A stretch of DNA of 38,303 nucleotides from Chloroflexota bacterium (GTDB lineage Bacteria > Chloroflexota > Limnocylindria > Limnocylindrales > CSP1-4), in NCBI GenBank assembly GCA_021802825.1, contig JAJZRG010000035.1:1-38303 (forward strand), written 5' to 3'. Below are positions 1 through 8,655 of the stretch, piece after piece. The first letter of the stretch is position 1; each line of letters begins with the position of its first letter. Position numbers and translations under genes: made by a program. A model generated the notes under the pieces. The model was not told the DNA's origin. It saw nothing but the letters and a program-made list of their open reading frames with translations, and ran no database searches.

Positions 1-202
1 GAAGCGAGCGCGGGGCGGTGCGAGCCGCGCGGGCACGACGGGTCCGAAGGTCGCTCGCGAGCCGTGCGGGTGGCGCCCGATAGCGCGCCGAAGAGCGTGA
101 CCGGACAAGGTCGCGGGGATGACCCGCGGACTCCGGCCACGGAACCAGCAGGTGGCACCACGACCCCAATCGTCCGCTGGACGAGCGGGGCGTCTTGATT
201 TT
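1..202 (+). promoter_or_regulatory. T-box riboswitch leader of valS
   Basis: T-box leaders sense uncharged tRNA and switch aminoacyl-tRNA synthetase genes on. The conserved T-box core GGTGGCACCACG is at 151-162. An antiterminator can be drawn around it: CCAGC at 145-149 pairs with GCTGG at 176-180, the tRNA-binding bulge TGGCACC is 153-159, and ACGA at 160-163 pairs with TCGT at 170-173. The competing hairpin (164-190) uses the same bases, as expected for a switch. Near the 5' end GCGAG (4-8) can pair with CTCGC (54-58) as a short Stem I; just inside it a GAA (46-48) precedes GTC (50-52), a valine codon in the place of a specifier. The bulge variable base is C, so it would pair with discriminator G, whereas tRNA-Val normally has A73. 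The leader may begin before the window. The class is seen directly; the specifier is a proposal. Confidence 0.82.
164..202 (+). terminator. Alternative terminator hairpin of the valS T-box
   Basis: CCCC (164-167) pairs with GGGG (187-190) and CGTCC (171-175) with GGACG (179-183), with a three-base internal loop on each side, followed by a T-rich stretch ending in TTTT at 199-202. It excludes the antiterminator because bases 170-180 belong to both. The T-tract is interrupted, so attenuation by another route cannot be excluded. Confidence 0.65.
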
Positions 203-217
203 CAGGGAGTCCGATCC

Positions 218-2935
218 ATGACCGAGCCGACCGGGACGCTCGCCAAGGCCTACGTGCCGGCCGAGTTCGAGCACGAGGTCTACGAGCGCTGGCTGGCCGC
301 TGACGTGTTCGCGCCCGACGGGGCCGGCTCGACCGCGGACTGGTCGCTGCCCACGTTCACGATCATCCAGCCGCCGCCCAACGTGACCGGCTCGCTGCAC
401 CTGGGCCACGCCCAGCGGACCACGGTCGAGGACCTGATGATTCGCCACGCGCGGATGACCGGCCGCCCGGCGCTGTTCCTGCCCGGCCTCGACCACGCGT
501 CGATCGCCGCCCAGTTCGTGCTCGACAAGATCCTCGCCGGTGAGGGGGAGAGCCGCGCCAGCCTGGGCCGCGAGCGCTACCTTGAGCGGATGCGCGCCTT
601 CGTGGAGGCCACCCGGACCCAGATCCTCAGCCAGCAGCGCCGGGTCGGCGGCTCCTGCGACTGGGGCCGCCTCCGGTTCACGATGGACGAGACCAGCTCC
701 AGGGCGGTCCGCGAGGCGTTCCTGCGCCTGTACCGCAAGGGCCTCGCGTACCGCGCCGAGGCGCTCGTCAACTGGTGCCCCGGCTGCCGCACGTCGGTGT
801 CCGACCTCGAGGTGATCCCAACGCCCGAGACGGGCACGATCTGGCGCATCCGCTACCACCTCGTGGACGAGGCGACGGGCCAGCCAGAGGCCGCGTCGGT
901 CACGGTGGCCACGACGCGTCCCGAGACGCTGCTGGGCGACACGGCGGTCGCCGTCCACCCCGGCGACAGGCGCTATGCGAAGCTGGTGGGCCGCCGGGTG
1001 CGGATCCCGTTCGTCGAGCGCGACGTGCCGATCATCGCCGACGAGGTCGTGGACCCGGCGTTCGGCACTGGCGCAGTGAAGATCACGCCGGCCCACGACC
1101 ACGATGACCACGCGACGGGCAAGCGCCACGACCTCGCCATGCCCACCGTGCTCGACGATGCGGCGCACGTGGCGAACACCGGCACGCCCTACGACGGGAT
1201 GGAGCGCTACAGGGCGCGCTCCGCGATCCTGGAGGACCTGGCCGGCGCCGGCGACCTCGAGGGCGAGCAGGCCCACGAGATGGTGATCGGCCGCTGCCAG
1301 CGCAGCAGCGACGCCGTGGAGCCGCGACTCAAGACGCAGTGGTTCATCCGGACCGCGCCGCTGGCCGCCGCCGCCCTCGAGGCGACACGCGGCGGCAGGA
1401 CCGCGATCCTTCCGGAGCGCTTCGAGAAGACGTGGGAGCACTGGATGACCACGATCCGGGACTGGAACGTGTCCCGGCAGCTGTGGTGGGGCCACCGGAT
1501 CCCGGCCTGGTACTGCCCGGACGGCCACGCCACGGTGTCGGCCGAGGTGGCGGGGCCGGCGGCCTGCGAGGTCTGCGGTGCCGAGGCGGTGAAGCTGACG
1601 CAAGACCCGGACATCTTCGACACCTGGTTCAGCAGCGGCCTGTGGCCGTTCTCGACCCTCGGCTGGCCCGACCAGACCGAAGACCTGGGGCGCTTCTACC
1701 CGGGCTCGGTGATGGAGACCGGCTACGACATCATCTTCTTCTGGGTCGCCCGGATGATGATGCTGGGCATCGAGCTGCTGGGCGAGGCGCCGTTCCACAC
1801 CGTCTACCTGTCGGGACTCATCCGGGACCCGTACGGCCAGAAGATGTCGAAGACGAAGGGCAACGTCGTGGACCCGCTGGGCACGATCGACGAGCACGGC
1901 GCCGACGCCCTCCGCTTCGGGCTCGTCCACGGCGCCACCCCCGGCAACGACCAGCGCTTCGGGATGGCGAAGGTCGAGAACGCCCGCAACTTCGCCAACA
2001 AGCTCTGGAACGCCACCCGCTTCGTGCTGGGCGCCCGCCCGGCGAGCATCCCGGCCGACGCCCATCGCCGCGCGCCAGACCCCGACCGTCTCGGCCCGGC
2101 TGAGCGCTGGGTCCGCTCCCGGGCGGCGGCCACCGTGGCCGCGGTGGACAAGGCGATGGCCGACTACGCCTTCGGCGAGGTGACCCGGCTGCTGTACGAC
2201 GCAATCTGGGGCGAGTACTGCGACTGGGGGATCGAGCTCGCGAAGGTGCGCCTCGCCGACGCCACGCTTGACGACGCGGACCGCGAGGCGACCTGGTGGA
2301 CGCTGGTCGAGGCGCTCGACACGTACCTGCGCCTGCTGCACCCGGTGATGCCGTTCATCACCGAGCGGCTGTGGGCCTCGACCCCGCACGCTGCGGACGA
2401 CCCGGCGCTGCTGATCGTGGCGCGCTGGCCGGGGGTGGGGGAGCGCGACGAGACTGCCGAGGCCGAGGTGGGAGCGCTGGTCGAGCTCGTGCGCGCGGTG
2501 CGCAACGCGCGCTCGGACGCGAGGCTCGAGCCAGCCGCCTGGCTGCCGCTCGACGTGTTCGTGGAGCCGTCGCTCGCCCCGTCTCTCGAGGCCCTCCGCC
2601 CGGCGATCGAGCGGCTATCCCACGGGCGGCCGCTGCGCCGTCACGAGACCCTTGAGGCGCTCCATGCCGCCGCGAGCGGCCTGGCCGTGATCGCCGGGCC
2701 GGCTGAGGCGATCGTGGGGACCGGTGTCGCCGACGCGTCAGCGGCCACTGCGGACCGTGCTCGTCTGGAGAAGGAGCTGGCCGATGCCGAGCGGCTGTGG
2801 GACGCGGCGAGAGGTCGCCTCGCCAACGAGGCGTTCACGGCGAGAGCGCCCGCGGCCATCGTCGACGGCGCCCGTGCCCGCGAGGCCGAGCTGGCCGAGC
2901 AGGTCGCGCGCATCCGCGAGCGGCTGGCGCGCTGA
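218..2935 (+). CDS. valS: Valine--tRNA ligase (ValRS)
   Basis: Cytoplasmic class Ia synthetase that charges tRNA-Val; 905 residues from this start. The nucleotide-binding motif PPPNVTGSLHLGHA gives HLGH at residues 61-64, and the second signature is KMSKT from K542, with Thr in place of the usual final Ser. The CP1 editing domain shows TTRPETLLGDTAVAVHP. Cys pairs (CPGC, CEVCG) suggest zinc knuckles. The C-terminus is a charged coiled-coil arm, as expected for ValRS rather than IleRS. I chose ATG 218 because AGGGAG lies 7-8 bases upstream (204-209) and because the in-frame ATG at 119 falls inside the T-box leader, before its core; the extra 33 residues there are not ValRS-like. Expression is probably controlled by that leader. 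Confidence 0.95.
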   Translation: MTEPTGTLAKAYVPAEFEHEVYERWLAADVFAPDGAGSTADWSLPTFTIIQPPPNVTGSLHLGHAQRTTVEDLMIRHARMTGRPALFLPGLDHASIAAQFVLDKILAGEGESRASLGRERYLERMRAFVEATRTQILSQQRRVGGSCDWGRLRFTMDETSSRAVREAFLRLYRKGLAYRAEALVNWCPGCRTSVSDLEVIPTPETGTIWRIRYHLVDEATGQPEAASVTVATTRPETLLGDTAVAVHPGDRRYAKLVGRRVRIPFVERDVPIIADEVVDPAFGTGAVKITPAHDHDDHATGKRHDLAMPTVLDDAAHVANTGTPYDGMERYRARSAILEDLAGAGDLEGEQAHEMVIGRCQRSSDAVEPRLKTQWFIRTAPLAAAALEATRGGRTAILPERFEKTWEHWMTTIRDWNVSRQLWWGHRIPAWYCPDGHATVSAEVAGPAACEVCGAEAVKLTQDPDIFDTWFSSGLWPFSTLGWPDQTEDLGRFYPGSVMETGYDIIFFWVARMMMLGIELLGEAPFHTVYLSGLIRDPYGQKMSKTKGNVVDPLGTIDEHGADALRFGLVHGATPGNDQRFGMAKVENARNFANKLWNATRFVLGARPASIPADAHRRAPDPDRLGPAERWVRSRAAATVAAVDKAMADYAFGEVTRLLYDAIWGEYCDWGIELAKVRLADATLDDADREATWWTLVEALDTYLRLLHPVMPFITERLWASTPHAADDPALLIVARWPGVGERDETAEAEVGALVELVRAVRNARSDARLEPAAWLPLDVFVEPSLAPSLEALRPAIERLSHGRPLRRHETLEALHAAASGLAVIAGPAEAIVGTGVADASAATADRARLEKELADAERLWDAARGRLANEAFTARAPAAIVDGARAREAELAEQVARIRERLAR

Positions 2936-2961
2936 CGGCAGGGGTGAGCGTGGGCGGTCGC

Positions 2962-2970
2962 TGCTAGGAT
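2962..2970 (+). promoter_or_regulatory. Possible extended -10 element before the zinc-ribbon gene
   Basis: TGCTAGGAT reads as an extended -10 (TGn then TAGGAT), about 40 bases before the GTG start at 3010. No convincing -35 is visible. Confidence 0.3.
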
Positions 2971-3009
2971 GACGCCGATCCGGCCGAGTGCCGAGTCAGG
3001 GAGGATTTC

Positions 3010-3768
3010 GTGCCGCTCGAGTTCCTGAAGCGGCGCGGCGGCGAACCCGAGCCGCCCGCCAAGCCCGCCCCGAGTTCCAGCGCCACCCGCGTCGGGCCGC
3101 CCGAGGAGGTGGTCGCGCAGGAGTTCGCCCTCAAGCTCTACTACGCCGGCAAGAGCAGTGAGGGGGTCCGGATGCGTGCCGGGCCTCGCGCGCTCGGCGA
3201 GCTGCCGCAGATGCTCATCGGCTTCGCCAAGGGCGACGTCGAGGTGGTGGACCCGCTGCCGCTGGAGTACTCGCAGGCCATGCCGCAGATCGCGCGGCCA
3301 TCGGAGGCGATGCAGTGGCTGCACGCCCACCACGAGCTCAGCCCGGTCACCCGCCACGCGCTGGTGGTCCTCGAGTCGATCGACGCGATCGATCTCGCGT
3401 TCGACACATTCGCCTGCGCGCTGCTCGACGGCGAGACCGACACCTCCGGCTATCCCGACTACAACGCGATCGTGGGCGGCGTGGCCTCCCACTGGGACGA
3501 GGCGACGGGCGACATGATCGTCCGCGCCGTCGTCGGGTGGGGCGGGCGGGGCGTCCGGGGCGACACCGACCGGATCGCCCAGCGGGTCCTTGCCGGGATC
3601 CTCGGCAACGTGCTCGGCAGCCAGCACGCCATGGGCCTCACCGCGGTGGACCGCCCGGTGCCCGCGGCGGGTCGCGGAGGCCTGGTGTGCGCCCACTGCG
3701 GCTTCGCCTCCGGCCACGAGCGCGCGTTCTACTGTCCCAAGTGCGGCATGCGGATGCTCCGCGGCTGA
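3010..3768 (+). CDS. Unknown protein with C-terminal zinc ribbon
   Basis: 252 residues starting at GTG, with AGGGAGG (2998-3004) five bases upstream. I do not recognise the main domain. The first ~35 residues are Pro/Ala/Ser-rich and probably disordered. The middle (about 37-215) is a mixed alpha/beta globular region without an obvious catalytic motif. The end holds two Cys pairs, C227/C230 and C242/C245, spaced as a rubredoxin-like zinc ribbon. No signal peptide or membrane segment is seen, so it is probably cytoplasmic. It sits between valS and the FmdB-type gene in the same direction with only 24 bases to the latter, so the two zinc-ribbon genes are probably co-transcribed. Confidence 0.75.
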   Translation: MPLEFLKRRGGEPEPPAKPAPSSSATRVGPPEEVVAQEFALKLYYAGKSSEGVRMRAGPRALGELPQMLIGFAKGDVEVVDPLPLEYSQAMPQIARPSEAMQWLHAHHELSPVTRHALVVLESIDAIDLAFDTFACALLDGETDTSGYPDYNAIVGGVASHWDEATGDMIVRAVVGWGGRGVRGDTDRIAQRVLAGILGNVLGSQHAMGLTAVDRPVPAAGRGGLVCAHCGFASGHERAFYCPKCGMRMLRG

Positions 3769-3792
3769 CCGCCCAACCAGAAGAGCCCAACG

Positions 3793-4164
<372 letters not shown>

Positions 4165-4167
4165 CCG

Positions 4168-4404
4168 ATGCCATCCGCCGCTGACTGGATCACGCTCGGG
4201 GAAGCCGCCGAGCTCCTGGCGACGTCGAATGTGCACTTCGCGCCCGCCACGATCGGAGGCTGGGCCCGGTCGGGGCGGCTGTCGAGCATCAAGCTCGGGG
4301 GCCGGCGGTACGTTCGGCGGGGCGAGGTGCGGGCACTGATCACGGCGCCGCGTCGGGTGCCCGCGGAGCACCTCCAGCCCGGTCTGTTCGAGGACGTGCC
4401 GTAG
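4168..4404 (+). CDS. Small MerR/excisionase-like helix-turn-helix protein
   Basis: 78 residues. The pattern WITLGEAAELLA, then a second helix, then KLGGRRYVRRGEV is the compact winged helix-turn-helix of excisionase/HTH_17 DNA-binding proteins (helix-turn-helix about 8-40, wing about 41-55). There is nothing beyond the DNA-binding domain except a short Pro-containing tail. AAGGA lies six bases before the ATG. It starts four bases after the FmdB-type gene and ends five bases before the YihY/BrkB gene, so it is embedded in an apparent operon and probably acts as a DNA-binding accessory rather than a phage excisionase. No integrase is nearby. Target unknown. Confidence 0.75.
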   Translation: MPSAADWITLGEAAELLATSNVHFAPATIGGWARSGRLSSIKLGGRRYVRRGEVRALITAPRRVPAEHLQPGLFEDVP

Positions 4405-4408
4405 CGCC

Positions 4409-5407
4409 ATGAGCAATGGGGAGCGCCGCTCCGAAGGCATGCGGGCCTTCGCTGAGCGAGTGGCCGGGCGCGTCGCGGGCAACCCTGGCATCCGCCGCCT
4501 GCGGGACGTGATGGACACCTACGACCGGGCGGGCGGGGGCCTCATCGCGAGCGGCCTCGCCTATGTTTCGCTGCTCGCCGTCCTGCCCGGCCTCCTGCTC
4601 GGCATCACCGTCGCCGGCTGGCTCGTCCGGAACCCCGCCGACCGGGAGCAGATCCTGACGCTCATCGCGCAGAACCTGCCGCCCTTCAAGGACCTCGCCG
4701 CGGTCGCCTTCGAGCAGGTCACGTCCGGGGCGGCCCCGACCTCGATCCTGGCGATCATCACGCTCCTCTGGGGCTCGAGTCGGCTGTACGCGAACCTGGA
4801 CACGGCCCTGTCTCGGGTCTTCGCCGGGGCGCCCCGCCGCAACGAAATCGACCAGACCGTGCGCGGCGTGGCCCTCATGGCGATCCTGATCGTCCTGCCC
4901 GTGGCGCTGGCCACGGCAGGCTCCGCGATGACCTGGGTCACGCACAATGCACCGGGCGGCCCCAACCTCTCGGCCCTGCTCTCGATCGTCGTCGGGCTGG
5001 CGTCGCCCGTTGGCTCGCTCCTCGCGTTCGTGGCGGCGGTGGCGGTGTGCTACCGCTACGTCCCCAGCGAGCACGTGCCCTGGCGTTCGATTCGGCTGCC
5101 GGCGGTCGTCGTGGGGCTCGGGCTCGCAGTGTTGACGCAGGTGTATGCGTTCATCGCGCCGCGGCTCGTCGGCGTCGCTGCCGTCTACGGCGCGTTCGTC
5201 GCGCTGTTCGCGCTGCTGGCGTGGCTCTCCATCGCGTTCAACCTGCTGCTGCTGGGAGCGGCGTGGACGGACGTCCGGAAGCGCGAGGGCCTTGATCTCG
5301 AGGGGGAGGCACTGCGGCTGGCACGCGAGGCTGAGGCCGACGTGGAACGACTGCGCGAGGACGCCGACGGCGGTCGGGCGAACGGCAGCGGCGCCGGGCG
5401 CCCCTAG
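4409..5407 (+). CDS. YihY/BrkB-family inner-membrane protein
   Basis: 332 residues with about six membrane spans. The first conserved block is AGGGLIASGLAYVSLLAVLPGL (near 41-62), the family's ALTYxxLLSLxPLL region. Spans follow near 108-125, 150-175, 190-215, 230-250 and 255-285, then a charged cytoplasmic tail rich in Arg/Glu. The family includes YihY and BrkB, once annotated as RNase BN; its transport role is unsettled. The start has a poor ribosome site (GAGGA is 14 bases away), so ATG 4439, preceded by GAAGG, is an alternative. The stop codon lies in a CTAG shared with the convergent gene. Confidence 0.85.
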   Translation: MSNGERRSEGMRAFAERVAGRVAGNPGIRRLRDVMDTYDRAGGGLIASGLAYVSLLAVLPGLLLGITVAGWLVRNPADREQILTLIAQNLPPFKDLAAVAFEQVTSGAAPTSILAIITLLWGSSRLYANLDTALSRVFAGAPRRNEIDQTVRGVALMAILIVLPVALATAGSAMTWVTHNAPGGPNLSALLSIVVGLASPVGSLLAFVAAVAVCYRYVPSEHVPWRSIRLPAVVVGLGLAVLTQVYAFIAPRLVGVAAVYGAFVALFALLAWLSIAFNLLLLGAAWTDVRKREGLDLEGEALRLAREAEADVERLREDADGGRANGSGAGRP

Positions 5408-7335
5408 TCCTGTCGACTCCCGCAGCGGCGGCAGAAGCGGGCGTTGGCCGAGAGCGGCAGGCCGCAGCCGATGCATGGCTGGGCACTCGGTGCCACGGAC
5501 GGCCCAACGGCGGTTGCCTGATCCGCGAGCGGCCCGGTTTCCAGCACCTCGCGCGCCGAGGCGGCCCACAGCGCTGCGGCGTTGCTGGTGGGCATCATGC
5601 GGCGGCCGGCCAACGTCGCGCCCTCCAACGGCCGGCGAGTGCTCGCGGGCCAGGTGGGCCGCTGCGGCCAGGCGGGGGCGGCACCGTCGTCCGGGGCGAC
5701 GGTGAGCCAGCCCGGGGCCATCGAGGCGGGAGCGGGCGATGACGGCTGGGCGGGGGCCGGCTCGACCGGCGGCTGGGGAGCAGCCTCAGGAGCGATAGCC
5801 GCGGCGGCAACCGGCTCGGGTTCCGGCACGAGTCGATCCGTCTGAGGCTCTGCGGCGGGCTGGACGGCCGCGGCCTGGGCTTCGACGGCCTCGGGCTCGG
5901 CTGGCGCCTCAGGCTCCGCTACGACCTCGGCCAGCTCGGCCGGCTCTGCCACGAGTTCCGCGACAGCCTCCGGCTCCGGCGCCCCCTCGGCCAGCTCGGC
6001 CGGCTCTGCCACGAGTTCCGCGACAGCCTCCGGCTCCGCGACATCGGTGGCTTGCGCGAGGGGCTCAGCATCGACCGCAGCTTCAGTCGTCGCGGCGACG
6101 AGTTCAGCTTCGGCGGCCGCATCCTCGAGCGCCGGAGCAGGGGAGAGCGCCCGCGCGGCCTCGGCCTCTCGGGCGAGGAGGCTTGCCTCGTAGGCCGCGA
6201 TCGCCTGATCGAGGCTCTCGCCGACCCTTACGCCGTGGAGCTGCGGAACGGCCGCCGGCTCACCAGCGAGGGGATCTGGCTCGAGCGGCAGAGGTTCGCC
6301 GCCGACGGTTTCGGTCTCGACCGCCGGGGCCTGCTCGACCAATTCGGCGGCGACTGGCTCGATGGGCGCCGCTTCGGAAACGACAGCGCTGACGGCGATT
6401 GCCTCGGCCGGCTCCATGGCCGGGACTTCGGCCTCGACTTGCTCGACCGCCTCGAGCTGCACGGCAGCCCCTTCGGCCCCGACGGACTCAGGCTCGACCG
6501 CCTCGGCTGTGACAGCCTCGACCTCCGCCGGTTCAGTCCGGACGGCCACCCCTTCGAACTGGGCCGCTTCGGTCATAGACTGCTCGGCCGTCTCGAGCGC
6601 GATCGCCTCGACCTCCGGCGCTCCCGCCTCGACCTCGGCCTCGACCGCATCGAACTCCACGGCACCCGCTTCGGCCTCGACCGCCTCGACCTCGGGCGCG
6701 ACCGCCTCGACCTCCGGCGCGAGCGACTGGACCGGCTGGACCTCGGGCGCGGAAGCCTTGGCGGCCAGCGGCTCGGCGGAGGCAGCCTCGACCGAGGAGG
6801 GCTCGGGTAGCGCGCGGGCGCTCGCCGTGTCCGGCTCGGGCGCCGCGACCACGGGCAGCGACGCCAGCTCGGGGGCGCGCCGCGGCAGGTCGGCTTCGGG
6901 CCACGCCGAGACGCCGATGACATCGTGTGCAGCTGGTGCGGATGCTGCCGTCATGGCGGCCAGACGCTCTGCCACGGCTGCCGAATCGACCGTCTCCGTG
7001 GGCTCCGCCGAAGCCGTGTCGGATCGCGGCGAGCACGAGAGGCAGCGGCCCTCCTCGACGTTCCAGCAGTTCCCGCAGGTGTACTGGCGGCAGGACAGGC
7101 AGAAGTTGAACGTCTTGTGGAAGGCGTCGAGCTGGAGCGCGGTGGCGGACCGCTCCTCCTCGCTCCGGGCGTCGGCCATGGCGACCGAGAGCGGATCGTC
7201 GGACAGGACGAAGTTGCGCAGCCCCTTGGTGAGGGTCCGCGCTCGACCCAGGCGCGAGCTTCGGGGCCGCGCGGTCTCGAATGTGTACCGAGTGCCGCAC
7301 CGCTCGCAAAACGACTCGGTGAGGATCTCCGTCAT
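5404..7335 (-). CDS. Multi-zinc-ribbon protein with long Ala/Glu/Pro linker
   Basis: 643 residues from ATG 7335. The N-terminal part has eight Cys: C10/C13, then C79/C82, C87/C90 and C98/C101, the last six packed like a double zinc finger. The C-terminus is a separate zinc ribbon (C621/C624, C635/C638). Between them lie roughly 500 residues of low-complexity Ala/Glu/Val/Pro sequence, acidic and probably extended, with an internal 20-residue duplication. No membrane segment is seen. This could be a scaffold holding two zinc-binding heads apart. The frame continues 84 codons upstream of 7335, but that part runs into the intergenic region and is Arg/Ser-rich and unconvincing. It is divergent from the FHA/cell-wall cluster. 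Function unknown; the gene call is firm, the start moderate. Confidence 0.7.
   Translation of the reverse strand: MTEILTESFCERCGTRYTFETARPRSSRLGRARTLTKGLRNFVLSDDPLSVAMADARSEEERSATALQLDAFHKTFNFCLSCRQYTCGNCWNVEEGRCLSCSPRSDTASAEPTETVDSAAVAERLAAMTAASAPAAHDVIGVSAWPEADLPRRAPELASLPVVAAPEPDTASARALPEPSSVEAASAEPLAAKASAPEVQPVQSLAPEVEAVAPEVEAVEAEAGAVEFDAVEAEVEAGAPEVEAIALETAEQSMTEAAQFEGVAVRTEPAEVEAVTAEAVEPESVGAEGAAVQLEAVEQVEAEVPAMEPAEAIAVSAVVSEAAPIEPVAAELVEQAPAVETETVGGEPLPLEPDPLAGEPAAVPQLHGVRVGESLDQAIAAYEASLLAREAEAARALSPAPALEDAAAEAELVAATTEAAVDAEPLAQATDVAEPEAVAELVAEPAELAEGAPEPEAVAELVAEPAELAEVVAEPEAPAEPEAVEAQAAAVQPAAEPQTDRLVPEPEPVAAAAIAPEAAPQPPVEPAPAQPSSPAPASMAPGWLTVAPDDGAAPAWPQRPTWPASTRRPLEGATLAGRRMMPTSNAAALWAASAREVLETGPLADQATAVGPSVAPSAQPCIGCGLPLSANARFCRRCGSRQD
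5925..6038 (-). repeat. 60-base tandem duplication in the linker coding region
   Basis: Bases 5925-5978 recur at 5985-6038 with a 60-base period and no mismatch. They encode two near-identical copies of a segment rich in AEPEAVAELVAEPAELAE. Perfect identity at DNA level indicates a recent duplication. Confidence 0.9.
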
Positions 7336-7393
7336 CTGCCCCCGGTCTCCGGCTGTACAGGACGCACCCGACCTCCAGTCGGGCAGTCTCCAG

Positions 7394-7399
7394 AGTATA
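7394..7399 (-). promoter_or_regulatory. Possible -10 for the zinc-ribbon protein
   Basis: TATACT on the minus strand, about 60 bases before the ATG at 7335, in the 172-base divergent spacer shared with the FHA gene. No good -35 is seen. This is the only promoter-like hexamer I found in that spacer. Confidence 0.3.
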
Positions 7400-7507
7400 G
7401 CCAGCGTGCTCCGGCGGCCCCCGGGCACCGTGGTACCGCTGGCGGCCGCCGATGGTTCGGCCACGATCGGGGGCACCCCGGCTGCCTCTGGTACGGTTGC
7501 CGGTGCC

Positions 7508-8653
7508 ATGGTTGCCGTCGCTGACCTCGAGCGATTTCTGGAGCGGGTGTTCGAGCGGACGTCCGCTCGCCTGTTCCGATCCCGCATCCATGCCGTTCAG
7601 GTCGAGCGCCGCGTGGAACGCGCGATGGAAGCCGGCCGAACCGGCCGCGGCACCACCACCACCGTGCCGGACCGGTACCGCGTCCGACTTCACCCCACGG
7701 ACCTCGACGATCTCGCCAGCCGGACCGGTGGCTTCGAGGCGCTGGCCGTCAGGCTGGCCGACCGTGCGCTCGCCTTCGCGAGGCTGCACAGCTATCACCT
7801 CGCGGCACGGCCGATGGTGAGCGTCGTCGCCGACCCGTCCCTCGAGCCGGGCCGGGTGGAGGTCGAGGCGACCGACATCCCCCCGGGGCCGACGTCGCCG
7901 ACTGCCGGCCACCAGCCGGGCGACGATCGCCAGTCGGGCGCGTCGAAGCCGTTCGTCCGGACCGAGCGATCTGGGGCGGGGTCGTCGCTCGCTGGCCAGG
8001 CGCCGTGGCCGGCACAGGCCACCGATACCACGGCTCCCGATGCGACAGGCCGGTACGTCCTCACCTCTCCAGCCGATCTGCCGACCGGGGCCGTTGCGAT
8101 GGTTCGAGACCCGGACCGCGCCATGCCACCCTTCGACGAGGCTGCCTCCGCCCAGACCACGGGCTCCGTGCCGCCGCCGTGGGGCGAGCGGGCCGACGCC
8201 CCGCCCTCGCCCGCCGAGCCGCCGCCCTTCGTGCCGTTGCCGACCGGCGAGTCAGGCCCCGCCCAGGGCCCCCGCATCGCGCCGCTGGCCACGACCGAGC
8301 AGCGCCTCCGGACGGGCGATCGGGCCTACGCCGTCCGTCCGGTGCCGCCGCCACCCAGCCGCGCGCTGCTGCGCGTGGTGCAGCCGGGCGGGCTCGAGCG
8401 CGAGGTCCGGGTCGAGGGCGAGCCGCTCACGCTGGGCCGGGCGCCGGACAACGGCCTCGTCATCGCCGATGCCCGCGTCTCGCGCCACCACGGCCGCTTC
8501 CAGGCGCGCCACGGCACGCTGGTCTACACCGATCTCGGCAGCACCAACGGGACAAGGGTGAACGGAATCCGCGTGGACGAGATCGTCCTTGGGCCGGGCG
8601 ACCGCCTGCAGGTCGGCGACGTCGTCCTGGTTGTCGAGCAGCTGCCCCACTGA
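7508..8653 (+). CDS. fhaA: FhaA-like protein: DUF3662 plus FHA domain
   Basis: 381 residues. The N-terminus (about 1-120, beginning MVAVADLERFLERVFER and containing a basic RRVERAM segment) matches the DUF3662 domain of mycobacterial FhaA. A Pro-rich disordered linker follows (about 120-285). The C-terminal FHA domain has the GRAPDN, SRHHGRF and GSTNGTRVNG signatures that bind phosphothreonine. Known FhaA binds phosphorylated partners of the lipid II flippase and polymerase machinery. It heads a run of four genes overlapping or abutting each other (FHA, FHA, SEDS, PBP), as in actinobacteria. The open frame extends far upstream through the antisense of the neighbouring gene; ATG 7508 is where family similarity begins. 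The ribosome site is weak. Confidence 0.88.
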   Translation: MVAVADLERFLERVFERTSARLFRSRIHAVQVERRVERAMEAGRTGRGTTTTVPDRYRVRLHPTDLDDLASRTGGFEALAVRLADRALAFARLHSYHLAARPMVSVVADPSLEPGRVEVEATDIPPGPTSPTAGHQPGDDRQSGASKPFVRTERSGAGSSLAGQAPWPAQATDTTAPDATGRYVLTSPADLPTGAVAMVRDPDRAMPPFDEAASAQTTGSVPPPWGERADAPPSPAEPPPFVPLPTGESGPAQGPRIAPLATTEQRLRTGDRAYAVRPVPPPPSRALLRVVQPGGLEREVRVEGEPLTLGRAPDNGLVIADARVSRHHGRFQARHGTLVYTDLGSTNGTRVNGIRVDEIVLGPGDRLQVGDVVLVVEQLPH

Positions 8654-8655
8654 CC

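Noticed and set aside
6052..7507. Long plus-strand frame upstream of the FhaA-like gene
   Set aside because: It is the antisense of the low-complexity Ala/Glu linker, giving Ser/Ala/Thr-rich nonsense; DUF3662 similarity begins only at 7508.
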